From: Proteromonas lacertae
Taxonomy: Eukaryota; Sar; Bigyra; Opalinata; Proteromonadidae
Assembly (NCBI GenBank): GCA_002245135.1
Contig: NGBS01000591.1
Coordinates: 1-64,000, forward strand
Length of the DNA stretch: 64,000 bases
Direction of reading: 5' to 3'
Shown: positions 35,424 through 43,599 of the stretch, piece after piece
Layout of the letters: each line of letters begins with the position of its first letter
Numbering within the stretch: position 1 is the stretch's first letter
Notes under the pieces: model-generated
Told to the model about the DNA's origin: nothing
The model's database searches: none
The model's input: only the letters and a program-made list of their open reading frames with translations
Translations under genes and position numbers: made by a program

Positions 35424-36848
35424 ATGATTAGCCTTTATATTAACATTTTGTTCATTATAATCATTATTTCTAATTTACTTTGGACTACAATATCAAATAA
35501 TATAATCTGTGATAGTTTATTCAAACAATGTTCTAAAAATTTTATAAAGAATATAGCAGTAGACAATATTATATTTTTATCAGTAGTATCAAAAAAATAT
35601 AAACTTCAATTCGAAAATTATTGGATTACATCAATATATGCAAATAATATAACAAATATACTAATTATTTCAACTGATAAATATATATATAGTTATTGTA
35701 AAAAGTTTACCAAAAATATTCTAATGGGTAGAGTAATAAAGAATCTATACGAAGACGTAATATATATGAATAATGATTATTCAAAAATAATAGTATCTAA
35801 AATAGAAATAATTTACAAAATTCTATATTATGGTTATTCTGTATTACTTTGCGATTTGGATATTTATTTATATAAAAATCCAATTCCTTTTCTTATAGAA
35901 AGAAAAGAAGATATAGTTGCATCTATAGATATACCTGGAGTAATAAACAGTGGATTTTAGTATAATCACTAATCTAGTTTGATAGTTTTATATATAGAAA
36001 CAATAGAACTTTATACTTTTTCTATCATATTCTAAATAATTCAATATATAGAAAAGGAAGTGTTAATAATGATCAGGATTATATAAATAAAGAACTTAAA
36101 CAACATAAAAACATTTTAAGCATAAAAGAATTACCAATTAATCAATTCACTTCAGGGTGTTTTTACTTTTTAAAACAATGTAATATGTTTTATGATGAAA
36201 TTAAGCGTAATTATATATTTAAATATATATCTTTATTATGATAGATTCTAAAGAGAATGTTATGTTACATTTCAATTGCATAAATAGATATTTAAGAGGT
36301 AAAATATATAAGCAAAAAGAGTTATTAATGTACAATGTTGATGAAAATAACTACTACAGTTCAAAAGTCAATAAATACTTAATCATTAATTACATCAATT
36401 ATTTACATAACATAAGTTATGATAGAATGATAGTAGTTTTAGGATTTACTTTAGCATTATATACTAAAAGGATATTTATTCTTCCTAAATTTAGTTGCAA
36501 AAATGCATTATTGTTTAATAAAGCTAAAAACAAAAACTGTTCTTTTGATGAATTGTTTGATATTAACCTATTGGATAAATATCTATCTTACCATTATAGA
36601 GAAAATGTATTATAATATTATTAATATAGTTATAGCAATTCCTCTACAATAAAAGAGTACCTAATACAACTAAACATTCTTTAAAAACAATTGTTATAAA
36701 AAGCAATGAATCTATAAACATTATATACAATAAACTAAAAAAAGAAACACAATATGTTCTAACATTAGATTTGAAAGGTTATTATACGTTTAATATATAT
36801 AAATCAAAATATTTAAAAGCAATCAAATACAGAAACTATTTTGTATAA
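35424..36848 (+). CDS. GT77-like nucleotide-sugar glycosyltransferase
   Basis: Four exons are joined by introns at 35960-35985 (26 nt), 36207-36244 (38 nt) and 36607-36635 (29 nt). The protein starts MISLYINILFIIIIISNLLW, a signal anchor. It carries VLLCDLDIYLYKNPIPFL (DxD) and IPGVINSGF/YFIYRNNRTL, the conserved GT77 order of D(L/V)D, nP and NSGF. Then come NNDQDYINKEL and MLHFNCINRYLRGK. A C-terminal part has YDRMIVVLGFTLALY and ends IKYRNYFV with TAA. It is likely a Golgi enzyme. The exact mirror copy at 61615-63039 is intact as well. Confidence 0.75.
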
Positions 36849-36873
36849 TACAGATTCTTGTAATTAAATGTTT

Positions 36874-37098
36874 CTAAATTTCATAATACTTATACCAGCC
36901 ATCATGTTTGGCATTTCCTTTCCAAAAAAAGAGATTCTTGGTTACAATAAATAAGTACAAACCTCTAGTTTCTTGCTTTTTAAAATCAATTACAGACTGA
37001 CAATAGCTATGGTTATATGAAGATAATAAAGTATGTAATTTATAAAAATCGTAGAAGATGAAAAGAAAAATTAACCATATATTAATTTTGTAATACAT
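36874..37098 (-). CDS. Small secreted or anchored peptide gene, arm 1 copy
   Basis: This frame of 74 codons has a hydrophobic N-terminus (INIWLIFLFIFYDFY) followed by GLYLFIVTKNLFFWKGNAKH. Its 3' half is repeated, diverged and inverted, at about 37225-37345. It may be a genuine small gene or the remaining end of a larger glycosyltransferase. An identical copy lies at 61365-61589. Confidence 0.4.
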   Translation of the reverse strand: MYYKINIWLIFLFIFYDFYKLHTLLSSYNHSYCQSVIDFKKQETRGLYLFIVTKNLFFWKGNAKHDGWYKYYEI

Positions 37099-37224
37099 TG
37101 TATTATTTGTTAGTTTTTCATTAAAATATACTTAGTTAAATATATAACTAGAATATTATATCAGTTTATATTATTTAGTTGATAAAAATTGATGATAGAA
37201 AGTTGATAGAAGAGTGAAATTGAG

Positions 37225-37345
37225 GTTTGTGCTTATTTATTGTAACAAAGAATCTTTTTTTTGGAAAGATTCGTTACAGAAATGCCAAACATAATGGCTG
37301 ATACAAGTATTATGAAAATTAGCAACATTTAATTGCAACAATCTG
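37225..37345. repeat. Inverted partner of 36870-36990 inside arm 1
   Basis: This diverged copy of about 120 bp carries GTTTGTGCTTATTTATTGTAAC and ATGCCAAACATAATGGCTGA, which match the minus strand of the small gene at 36874 with a few indels. The arm thus contains its own smaller inverted duplication. Confidence 0.75.
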
Positions 37346-37471
37346 TAATACTATTATTTGAAAGGGAAAAAACAATAAATTTACGGTTTTCTAATCATCC
37401 AAGATCTATATTCTTTCTCATTAGTTGCTGTTACATTTACTCTATATTTAAGAGCAAATTCATCTACAGCT

Positions 37472-37730
37472 TATATAGTATATAAATGGGACTCAGGCAC
37501 AATGTCACAGAGTCCTAACAAGTGTTCTAGGGGTCCATCCCTTTCTAGATTCAGAGTTGACTTTTACGAGGCCTTCATCAATGCAATCGATGAAGACCTC
37601 GTAAAAGTCAACTCTGAATCTAGAAAGGGACGGACTCCTAGAACACTCGTTAGAACTCTGTGACAATGTACCATAGTCCCATTTACGTAAGGTTCCTGCG
37701 GGATTCCTCCTAACGGGTCTACTTCCCAAC
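37472..37730. repeat. Left terminal inverted repeat, itself palindromic
   Basis: It matches 43068-43319 inverted with few differences. Bases 37485-37686 form one long imperfect palindrome: AAATGGGACT pairs with AGTCCCATTT at the outside, TCACAGAG with CTCTGTGA at 37505 and 37663, and GAGGCCTTCATC with GATGAAGACCTC near the centre. The stem is roughly 90 bp, recalling parvovirus-like terminal hairpins. Confidence 0.93.
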
Positions 37731-38103
37731 GGAGTCTACTTCCCTACGGGGACTCCTGGAAGCTATCTAGAAGTGTTGGTTACCTCGAGGTGATGATTCT
37801 AATAACGCTCTTGACTATCCTTGCTACACTGGTGACCTTGTAAGGGCTTTTAATTGAACCGTGGAAACCAATCGTGGAAACGGGAGTTTACAATTGGTAA
37901 AAAGTTACCAAATGATAAGCAATCTCAGGAGCTTCCTAGAGGTAAGTTACAATGACCTTATAATTCACCTAGGTAAAGTGTTCCAATGCTCAACAATTGT
38001 CGGGAAAAATGAGACTGATAGACCGTAGAAACTACGGGGTTTCTACGTTTAGGAAGCTCCCAAGAATGGCATTCCAGTTTGTTAATTCCAAGGTCAAAGT
38101 AAG
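37731..38103. other. Left non-coding leader of the viral-like element
   Basis: No convincing gene is visible. It contains a 17-bp tandem repeat (TCTACTTCCCAACGGAG-type, 37718-37755) and a short hairpin CGTAGAAACTACGGGGTTTC at about 38022. It probably holds the promoter of the first gene. Confidence 0.5.
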
Positions 38104-38532
38104 ATGCCTATCCATACCTACAATCCCAACACTCATCAATACTCCAACGAGGATAGTCTTGATAGTAGATCCAGATTCACCTCCGTGGATGATCTTACCG
38201 ATCAATGTTATTACGAGGATCCATTGGAGCCATTACCCTTTGCTAGCTCCGATAAAGCAACCAAGAGAAAGTACAACCCGGCTCCTGCTTATTGTTATTA
38301 TACTCCAACTCTTTATAGCAGCTTCCTTGAGAACCATCAATCGAAGAAGTCAAAAGTCAAAGGCAAGGGATTCTTCCAGGACATAGGTAACTTCTTTAAG
38401 AAAAGCAAGGTGCTATCAACGGTAAGCAAGTACATTCCTGTAGCTGGACCGATGATAAGCGATGTTCTCAAAACCAATGGACTAGGTAAAGTAAAACTTC
38501 ATAAGGCCAAGAGAAGTAAAGGTGGTAAATAA
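38104..38532 (+). CDS. Minor virion-like protein with a hydrophobic helix and basic tail
   Basis: This frame of 142 codons starts MPIHTYNPNTHQYSNEDSL. The C-terminal half has GKGFFQDIGNFFKKSKVLST, then YIPVAGPMISDVL and a tail HKAKRSKGGK. A GFF.DIG-type amphipathic segment, a hydrophobic PVAGP helix and a lysine-rich end recur in minor capsid or core proteins of adenovirus-like and Polinton-like viruses. This similarity is structural and by eye. TAA terminates it, 63 bp before the first ATG of the integrase region. Confidence 0.55.
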   Translation: MPIHTYNPNTHQYSNEDSLDSRSRFTSVDDLTDQCYYEDPLEPLPFASSDKATKRKYNPAPAYCYYTPTLYSSFLENHQSKKSKVKGKGFFQDIGNFFKKSKVLSTVSKYIPVAGPMISDVLKTNGLGKVKLHKAKRSKGGK

Positions 38533-38595
38533 AGGAACCGTAGAAGCAACAACAAAATCATTGTCTATCGTCTCTAAGCAGTAAAGTCTTTCCCA

Positions 38596-39788
38596 ATGAT
38601 GAACCAACCCCTTGAAGATCCATAACTACAACAGCCTGAAGAATAAGAAGGTAACCTGATTGTCAATGATCCCATGGAAGCAACCATCAATAACACAAGT
38701 AAGGAGATCCCGATAAAGCCGTACGTGAAGTCTACGTTCTATCAACCTCCGACCTTCTCATCTCCTGAGGATCTACTTCAAAGAACTTACAACACCTTAC
38801 CATTCCTATTTCTTAATCAGTTCATAAGGCAAGTACATCACTACGATAAATCAATCCCAGTAGAATTCGTAAAGGAGTTCTACTACAGACAACCGGGCAA
38901 TCAGGTAGTCTACGTCAACACCAGGATAAAGCCCTTAAAGATCATTCCAGCTCTGACAGCTATCAAATGGACATAGTCTTCTTCTTACCAAAGAATAGTC
39001 ACAAGTACGGATGGCTTTATTTAGTTCACATACCTAGCAGGAAGGTGCTCTGTTACTGGATGCCTGATAAGACTTATAACTCAGTGATGGAGGCATGGCA
39101 AAGGTTCTTCTATCAAGGACATGAGTAGGAACCTTTAAGGGATGAGCATAGCCGCAATGTATCAACGATCTTAACAGACAAGGAAGGAGCCTTCTTATGC
39201 AACTTGTTTCAAGAGGAGCTTATACAACACCAGATCCAGTACATCGTTAAGGACGTAGATGGGCATCATGTAATGAGCATCCTTGATCATTCAATCTCTG
39301 AGGTCAAGAGATTGCTTTACAAGAGAATAGCTGATGTTGACTTCCACTCCCGAGGAGCTCTGAACGTAAGACAATTCATCCTACTTATTGATGAAGTCGT
39401 TGATCAGCACAATAATAAACCGAAGGCATCCTTATCCTAGTTCACTCCCAATGAAGTCTTCTACGACGAAGATGTCCAGCAGTACTTCTACAATCACGCC
39501 GAGATGTGTAACCAAAGGAACACTGCCATGGAACAGTTCAATATCAGGGACTTCGTAAGCGTTAAGGAACGTCGAGTAAGCAAGATAGAGAAGGCCTTAT
39601 TCTACTCCGACATCATCTATCGGATCATCGCAAAGAACACCTACTCCTTCATACTCGGAGATGCTAACATGAATCCGGTCAAGGACATCTCCGATAAGTG
39701 CTATAAGCCAAATGAACTCCTCAAGGTAAATGAAGATGCTAGTATAACAAGGAACCGTAAGCTCATCAAGAGATACAATATACGATAA
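38596..39788 (+). pseudogene. Retroviral-type (rve) integrase, frame-broken
   Basis: The N-terminal part (ATG at 38674, or 38596 if two upstream TAA codons are ignored) resembles the zinc/linker region: FLNQFIRQVHHY, FYYRQPGNQVVYVN, then IPALTAIKW. After a one-base shift at about 38970 the catalytic core reads DIVFFLPKN, YGWLYLVHIPSRKV, STILTDKEGAF, then VDQHNNKPKASLS and FTPNEVFYDED. A C-terminal SH3-like part (RDFVSVKERR, TYSFILGDA, CYKPNELLKV) follows. In-frame TAG codons sit at 39126 and 39438. The residue expected to be the catalytic Glu appears as Asp in SILDHSISE. The gene integrates viral DNA in its family; this copy looks inactive unless recoded. Confidence 0.78.
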
Positions 39789-39804
39789 TGTTAAAGGACA
39801 TAAG

Positions 39805-40209
39805 TTAGAATTCAATGCTATTGCTGGGGTCAAGTAAGTCACTCTCAAGGACAGTACTTTGCCTTCGTTGAGTTAATACCATGTTCTTGATCTCAGTGAT
39901 GTCGGACATGTTCTTGATCACTCCTAGCTTCTTAAGGATATAGCCAACACCTGTAAGGACAATTGCTAACAAGACGGTCATCCCGTAGTTGATAATCATG
40001 TCGATCATACTATTGTTGCTGCTTCCATCAGTCTTCACAGTGATGTTTTGTAGTACAGATGAAAGGATGGTGACAAAGTCAAAGGAAGTAAAGTTCCATG
40101 AAGCTCCAGTGCACTCTTGGTAACTATCGACTAGACAAGTGAGGTTGGAGATCAACAAGGATCGGCTACTGATGTTATCGGACAAGAGATATTCCATCGT
40201 AAGAATCAC
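39805..40209 (-). CDS. Single-pass membrane protein of the viral-like element
   Basis: This frame of 134 codons, convergent with the integrase (16-bp gap), opens MILTMEYLLSDNISSRSL. It has potential N-glycosylation sites in the first half, a membrane helix MTVLLAIVLTGVGYILKKLG and a short charged tail. It resembles small membrane proteins of virophages and Polintons in layout only. The stop is TAA. Confidence 0.55.
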   Translation of the reverse strand: MILTMEYLLSDNISSRSLLISNLTCLVDSYQECTGASWNFTSFDFVTILSSVLQNITVKTDGSSNNSMIDMIINYGMTVLLAIVLTGVGYILKKLGVIKNMSDITEIKNMVLTQRRQSTVLESDLLDPSNSIEF

Positions 40210-40264
40210 TCGGGAAAGTAAATACTAGGAGATTGTATAAGGCATTTTCTTAAAGGGAATTACA

Positions 40265-40699
40265 ATGGCTAGAACCAAAGCAATGCTTAAGCAGCATCCT
40301 GAGATACTCAAGAAGCTTAAAGACAAACGCAAAGAGAAGATCATTGTAAGGCAACTTAACAAGACTGATATACCTAGGCTGATAAAGACTAGAAGAAGAA
40401 AAAGAACATCTAAAGGCCCAGCAATACCCATTCCCCTCCCTGACATCGTTGCTATTGACGACTATGAACTGGACGATATCTCCAATGTCCTTCCAAGAAC
40501 TTACTCTATGGAACTGGTACTCAGCAACATCAAGAAGCTTATCTCCGATGGGTTGAAGAACTTAAAGGACAAGTTGATGAACACTCCCGAGAAGATCAAT
40601 ACACAACAAGCAAGGAAGAAACGTATTAGCAAGAAGAAGGCTCTTGAGAATCAAAAGAAGATAGAGCAATTCCTAAAGAACAACAACCTCCGGAATTGA
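40265..40699 (+). CDS. Lysine-rich basic protein of the viral-like element
   Basis: This frame of 144 codons starts MARTKAMLKQHPEILKKL and is rich in Lys/Arg throughout (KTRRRKRTSKGP, QARKKRISKKKALENQKK). A short PAIPIPLPDIVA segment lies in the middle. It could bind DNA as a core protein. It is intact and ends at TGA, and the next gene starts 21 bp later. No family is recognised. Confidence 0.5.
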   Translation: MARTKAMLKQHPEILKKLKDKRKEKIIVRQLNKTDIPRLIKTRRRKRTSKGPAIPIPLPDIVAIDDYELDDISNVLPRTYSMELVLSNIKKLISDGLKNLKDKLMNTPEKINTQQARKKRISKKKALENQKKIEQFLKNNNLRN

Positions 40700-40720
40700 G
40701 TCAATTCCAAGTTCCATTCA

Positions 40721-40990
40721 ATGGAGATTGAAGAAGCAACTTACGATCGAAAGAACAAGTGCCTTGAAGATCCTCCTGACAACTATCTTAGAAGGAAGTC
40801 CAAGAGAAAACACCGGGAGATGATGATGAAGACTCAGGAGATGGACAATCAACTTAAGCAGTACAAGATAGATCCCCGGAGGTTCAATCTATCGACTCTA
40901 AGTAAACTTCATCAACAATCAGAAGCTTTGAAGTCCTCGGTGATTGTAAAGCCTTGGTACAACTATCCTGACAATCCCGAGGAGGGCTGA
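40721..40990 (+). CDS. Small basic protein of the viral-like element
   Basis: This frame of 89 codons starts MEIEEATYDRKNKCLEDPPD, with a basic run LRRKSKRKHREMMMK and an aromatic C-terminus VVKPWYNYPDNPEEG. It is intact and ends at TGA. No homology is recognised. It sits in a tight co-oriented array of four genes. Confidence 0.5.
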   Translation: MEIEEATYDRKNKCLEDPPDNYLRRKSKRKHREMMMKTQEMDNQLKQYKIDPRRFNLSTLSKLHQQSEALKSSVIVKPWYNYPDNPEEG

Positions 40991-41027
40991 TAAGCAATAG
41001 AAGTTCTTTTCCAATAGTCAATCGTCC

Positions 41028-41465
41028 ATGGTAAAGATATCGATGGTAAACGATAAAGACAAAGGAATCAACTCAAGGAAGAAGAAGAAGCTTACTTCAA
41101 GAGTTGTGAAGGCACTACAGCAGCAGAAGCTTAAGAAGGAGTTCCAGGTCAAGATAAACAACACTAATGACTTACACTACTTAACTACCTTGCTATCAGA
41201 GATAGCTCCTAACAACAACACTGATGATACTCAAGACAGAGAAGGTAATTCCTTATCAATCGTTAAGAGCAATCCCTTGGAGAACAATAACGAGGAGAGC
41301 GGTGAACTCCAGGAGAAGTACCTTGCTAGCGAGTCCTACAACGATCATTTCCTCGTAAAGAACCCTGACCTTAGAAAGCTGCTTGCCGAGGAGGAACGTA
41401 AGAAGCTCAATGTGCATCCTTCAGCAACTTACTTTGCTGATGATTACCAGAAGTATGTGTACTAA
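41028..41465 (+). CDS. Charged protein of the viral-like element
   Basis: This frame of 145 codons starts MVKISMVNDKDKGINSRKKK and is basic at the N-terminus and acidic/Asn-rich in the middle. It ends HPSATYFADDYQKYVY with TAA. Reading continues sensibly in the -1 frame (LTELHHDPYNVNNSRTTIS) into the next gene, so the two may once have been one protein broken by a one-base change. Confidence 0.45.
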   Translation: MVKISMVNDKDKGINSRKKKKLTSRVVKALQQQKLKKEFQVKINNTNDLHYLTTLLSEIAPNNNTDDTQDREGNSLSIVKSNPLENNNEESGELQEKYLASESYNDHFLVKNPDLRKLLAEEERKKLNVHPSATYFADDYQKYVY

Positions 41466-41602
41466 CCGAGCTCCATCATGACCCTTACAATGTCAACAAC
41501 TCAAGGACAACAATTAGCCGTGGAACTCTTCCCTTATATGATAACACAACTAGTAATAATGATATTTACTCCTTATTGAAGCAACAACAAGATGTCTCCA
41601 GG

Positions 41603-42400
41603 ATGATCAACACCTTTGGGAATACTAGTAACTCACTTACCCAGAATCAGTCAGGAATAAAAGACCGTGGAATGAAGATAGGAGGTGCCATCGGAGCCAT
41701 CCTTGGAATGGTTGGATTAATCTCAACCTTCGGAAGTAGAATAGGACAGATCCCAATCGTGGAAAGGTTGTTTCAAACAGATCATCAGACACTAGCTGGA
41801 GAGTTTCTTAAGTTCGTTCAAGGCAACAAGGAACAGTTTAAGTCTTTTGCTAAGGCCGCTGGCTATGATGAGAACCACCCAGTAGTTCAGTTGATTGATA
41901 AGGCTGCTGATAAACTCAATGACAATTACAACAACACTCCTAACGATGACTTCTTCCGATGGCTAGAGACTCAGTACGAAGGTCCCGATACAACAATTAA
42001 CGATGCAATGGTTAACGCGATCAATCAACTCAATGTAGGAGGAGGACTAGGTAATGGTATGGGAGGAATCATCGGTAATCTCTTCAATGACTTCAAAGGT
42101 CTAGGTAAAGTTCAAGGAGGCAGCTATTCGATAATGGAGGACCAGGTGAACTCCTGCGTTCCTTCAATACCAATTGCCCAGCCAGCAGTTCAAAGTCCAA
42201 TCCTATTACCTAGCAGACAAGAGCAAAAACAACAACCTGTAGTGTATGCAGATACAGACCCTTTATATAGACAGCTGAAAATCAACTCGATGTTGGAGAT
42301 GCCACTCTCGGATATCATCGATGATGATGAAGATAAGGAGCATGAGGATAAGTATGAGTACTTCGATATCGAGAGGGCTGATCAAGGAAGAGTACAGTGA
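41603..42400 (+). CDS. Structural-type protein with a glycine-rich hydrophobic segment
   Basis: The frame is open from 41444; the first ATG is at 41603 (MINTFGNTSNSLTQNQ). A hydrophobic glycine-rich helix GGAIGAILGMVGLISTFG is followed by a helical region (LAGEFLKFVQGNKEQFKSFA), a Gly-rich turn GGGLGNGMGGIIGNLFNDF and an acidic end DDDEDKEHEDKYEYFD. It stops at TGA, overlapping the protease start by 47 bp in another frame. The hydrophobic pattern resembles membrane-interacting minor capsid proteins; no specific family is recognised. Confidence 0.45.
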   Translation: MINTFGNTSNSLTQNQSGIKDRGMKIGGAIGAILGMVGLISTFGSRIGQIPIVERLFQTDHQTLAGEFLKFVQGNKEQFKSFAKAAGYDENHPVVQLIDKAADKLNDNYNNTPNDDFFRWLETQYEGPDTTINDAMVNAINQLNVGGGLGNGMGGIIGNLFNDFKGLGKVQGGSYSIMEDQVNSCVPSIPIAQPAVQSPILLPSRQEQKQQPVVYADTDPLYRQLKINSMLEMPLSDIIDDDEDKEHEDKYEYFDIERADQGRVQ

Positions 42401-42848
42401 CTTCAATGGACAATTCGCTGGAGTCTTCTTATGGGATCAACTTAAGTAAGACCTTCGAGTCTTAGGAACAAATAGATGGGGATGCATTCTCAGTACCCTT
42501 ACAACTACAAGTGCTGAGAATGCGATCGGGCATTGGGTTGCCTTAGTCGTGGATGATAATCGAAGGCAAATCTACTACTATGATAGCTTCGGAGAGAACC
42601 CTAAGAACTACTCGTGGTTTATCCAGCAGATATAACGCCTTAAAGGTAATCCTGAGGATAAGTACCAACTCAAGATCAATCGAATCAAGAACCAGAAGGT
42701 CAACACCGACACTTGTGGTTACTTTGCAATCTACTTCCTATCCAATATCCTCGGAAGGAACCTGCCCATCAAGGAGGCAAATAACTTCAACTCTATCCAG
42801 GGCGAGAAGCAAATGGCACTGCTCAAGAGAACCTTTAACTTAATCTAA
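42354..42848 (+). pseudogene. Adenain-like cysteine protease (C5 type) with two in-frame TAA codons
   Basis: In its family this enzyme matures virion proteins. From the ATG at 42354 (MSTSISRGLIKEEYSDF) come FAGVFLWDQL, GHWVALVVDD (catalytic His), IYYYDSFGENP (Asp) and DTCGYFAIYFL (Cys, preceded by the oxyanion-region Asp/Gln segment). Order and spacing match adenovirus and Polinton proteases, and the length of about 164 codons is slightly short. TAA codons interrupt at 42447 (after DQLK) and 42633 (after QQI). Otherwise no residue appears lost. Confidence 0.83.
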
Positions 42849-42899
42849 GTAATAAGTCTTTTCCTAGTTCAATTTTACTTAGGAGATTACCCAAAGGCA

Positions 42900-43079
42900 A
42901 TGACAACCTTCATTCCAGCAAGTGTTCAACAAGGAGCTTACTCCGAGAGTTATGATTCACTTTACGTACCCATGAAAGTCAACCCTACCCACTCTTACCT
43001 TCTTGACCATGGCTTTTGCTTAAGGAATTTATCAAGTACTTCCCTTGAAGATCATCCTGTAGGAAGTAGACCCCGTTAG
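42900..43079 (+). CDS. Short frame running into the right terminal repeat
   Basis: This 59-codon frame starts MTTFIPASVQQGAYSESYDS and its last codons (VGSRPR, TAG) are read from terminal-repeat sequence. The start looks like the N-terminus of a longer structural protein, so it may mark an internal deletion joining a gene to the terminal repeat. No family is recognised. Confidence 0.35.
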   Translation: MTTFIPASVQQGAYSESYDSLYVPMKVNPTHSYLLDHGFCLRNLSSTSLEDHPVGSRPR

Positions 43080-43319
43080 GAGGAATCCCGCAGGAACCTT
43101 ACGTAAATGGGACTATGGTACATTGTCACAGAGTTCTAACGAGTGTTCTAGGAGTCCGTCCCTTTCTAGATTCAGAGTTGACCTTTACGAGGCCTTCATC
43201 GATTGCATTGATGAAGGCCTCGTAAAAGTCAACTCTGAATCTAGAAAGGGATGGACCCCTAGAACACTTGTTAGGACTCTGTGACATTGTGCCTGAGTCC
43301 CATTTATATACTATATAAT
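43068..43319. repeat. Right terminal inverted repeat, palindromic
   Basis: This is the inverted counterpart of 37472-37730. The internal palindrome spans 43105-43305. It differs from the left copy at a few bases, for example AAGGTCAACTC against AAAGTCAACTC complements and GAAGGCC against GAAGACC near the tip. The two ends are therefore not perfectly homogenised. Confidence 0.93.
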
Positions 43320-43586
43320 AGCTGCTTTTACAGCTTTGTTACTGTTTATTCTTTTTCCACTTGAATCTAATTTCCAATCACCTTTATTTCCATTTTGATA
43401 ATCATGTCCTGCCAGTATTCCGCCTGATCTTACTAAAGGATAATAATAGTTTAAATCATTTTTAACACTTATGCAATCATGTCTAGCATCTAAATATATA
43501 AAATCATATAATCTATTATGTAAATATTTTATAGAATTTTTACTAATTGTTCTTAAAATTATAAATTCAACTCTTCCTGAATATTT
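43320..43586. repeat. Inverted repeat arm 1, second part
   Basis: It continues arm homology after the viral-like insertion and mirrors 60733-60999. Identity ends abruptly at 43586, where arm 1 reads GAATATTTGCCAAACAG while arm 2 reads the complement of CATTCTATGAATG..AATATTC. Confidence 0.9.
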
Positions 43587-43599
43587 GCCAAACAGTATT

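Larger units (their letters stand above)
34463..37471. repeat. Inverted repeat arm 1, first part
   Basis: Every base I compared equals the reverse complement of 60992-64000, with coordinates summing to 98463 throughout. The arm continues after the viral-like insertion at 43320-43586. Its outer limit cannot be seen because the partner arm leaves the window. Confidence 0.95.
37472..43319 (+). mobile_element. Mini Polinton-like viral element with palindromic terminal repeats
   Basis: A 5848-bp insertion is flanked by AGCT on both sides (37468-37471, 43320-43323), probably the target duplication. It begins TATATAGTATATAAATGGG and ends with the inverted counterpart plus AT. Terminal repeats are about 250 bp. 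It encodes an rve integrase, an adenain-like protease, a small hydrophobic/basic virion-like protein, a membrane protein and several basic proteins, mostly on the plus strand, without introns. Base composition is plainly GC-richer than its surroundings, roughly 40-45% by eye. I find no DNA polymerase B, major capsid, penton or packaging ATPase. Confidence 0.85.
37381..43586 (-). pseudogene. Class I methyltransferase gene, arm 1 copy, split by the 5.85-kb viral-like element
   Basis: Minus-strand sequence 37381-37471 and 43320-43586 together match the last 125 codons of the intact gene at 60393-61082. The codons for LDARHDYISVKDDL, GHDYQNGNKGDWKLD and YRSWMIRKP are unchanged. The break falls within the segment encoding AVKAAVDEFALK. 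The N-terminal third is missing because arm homology stops at 43586. The insertion is therefore younger than the arm duplication. Confidence 0.88.

Noticed and set aside
37997-38386. A 129-codon frame at the left of the viral-like element
   Set aside because: It overlaps the better supported gene at 38104-38532 in another frame, and its composition (Ile/Thr/Pro runs) looks like a shadow.
38104-43079. A ciliate-type code (TAA/TAG read as Gln) for the whole viral-like element
   Set aside because: It would fuse the first gene into the integrase and make the convergent integrase and membrane protein genes overlap, whereas reading TAA as stop gives tidy gene ends. Kept only as an alternative for the internal stops.
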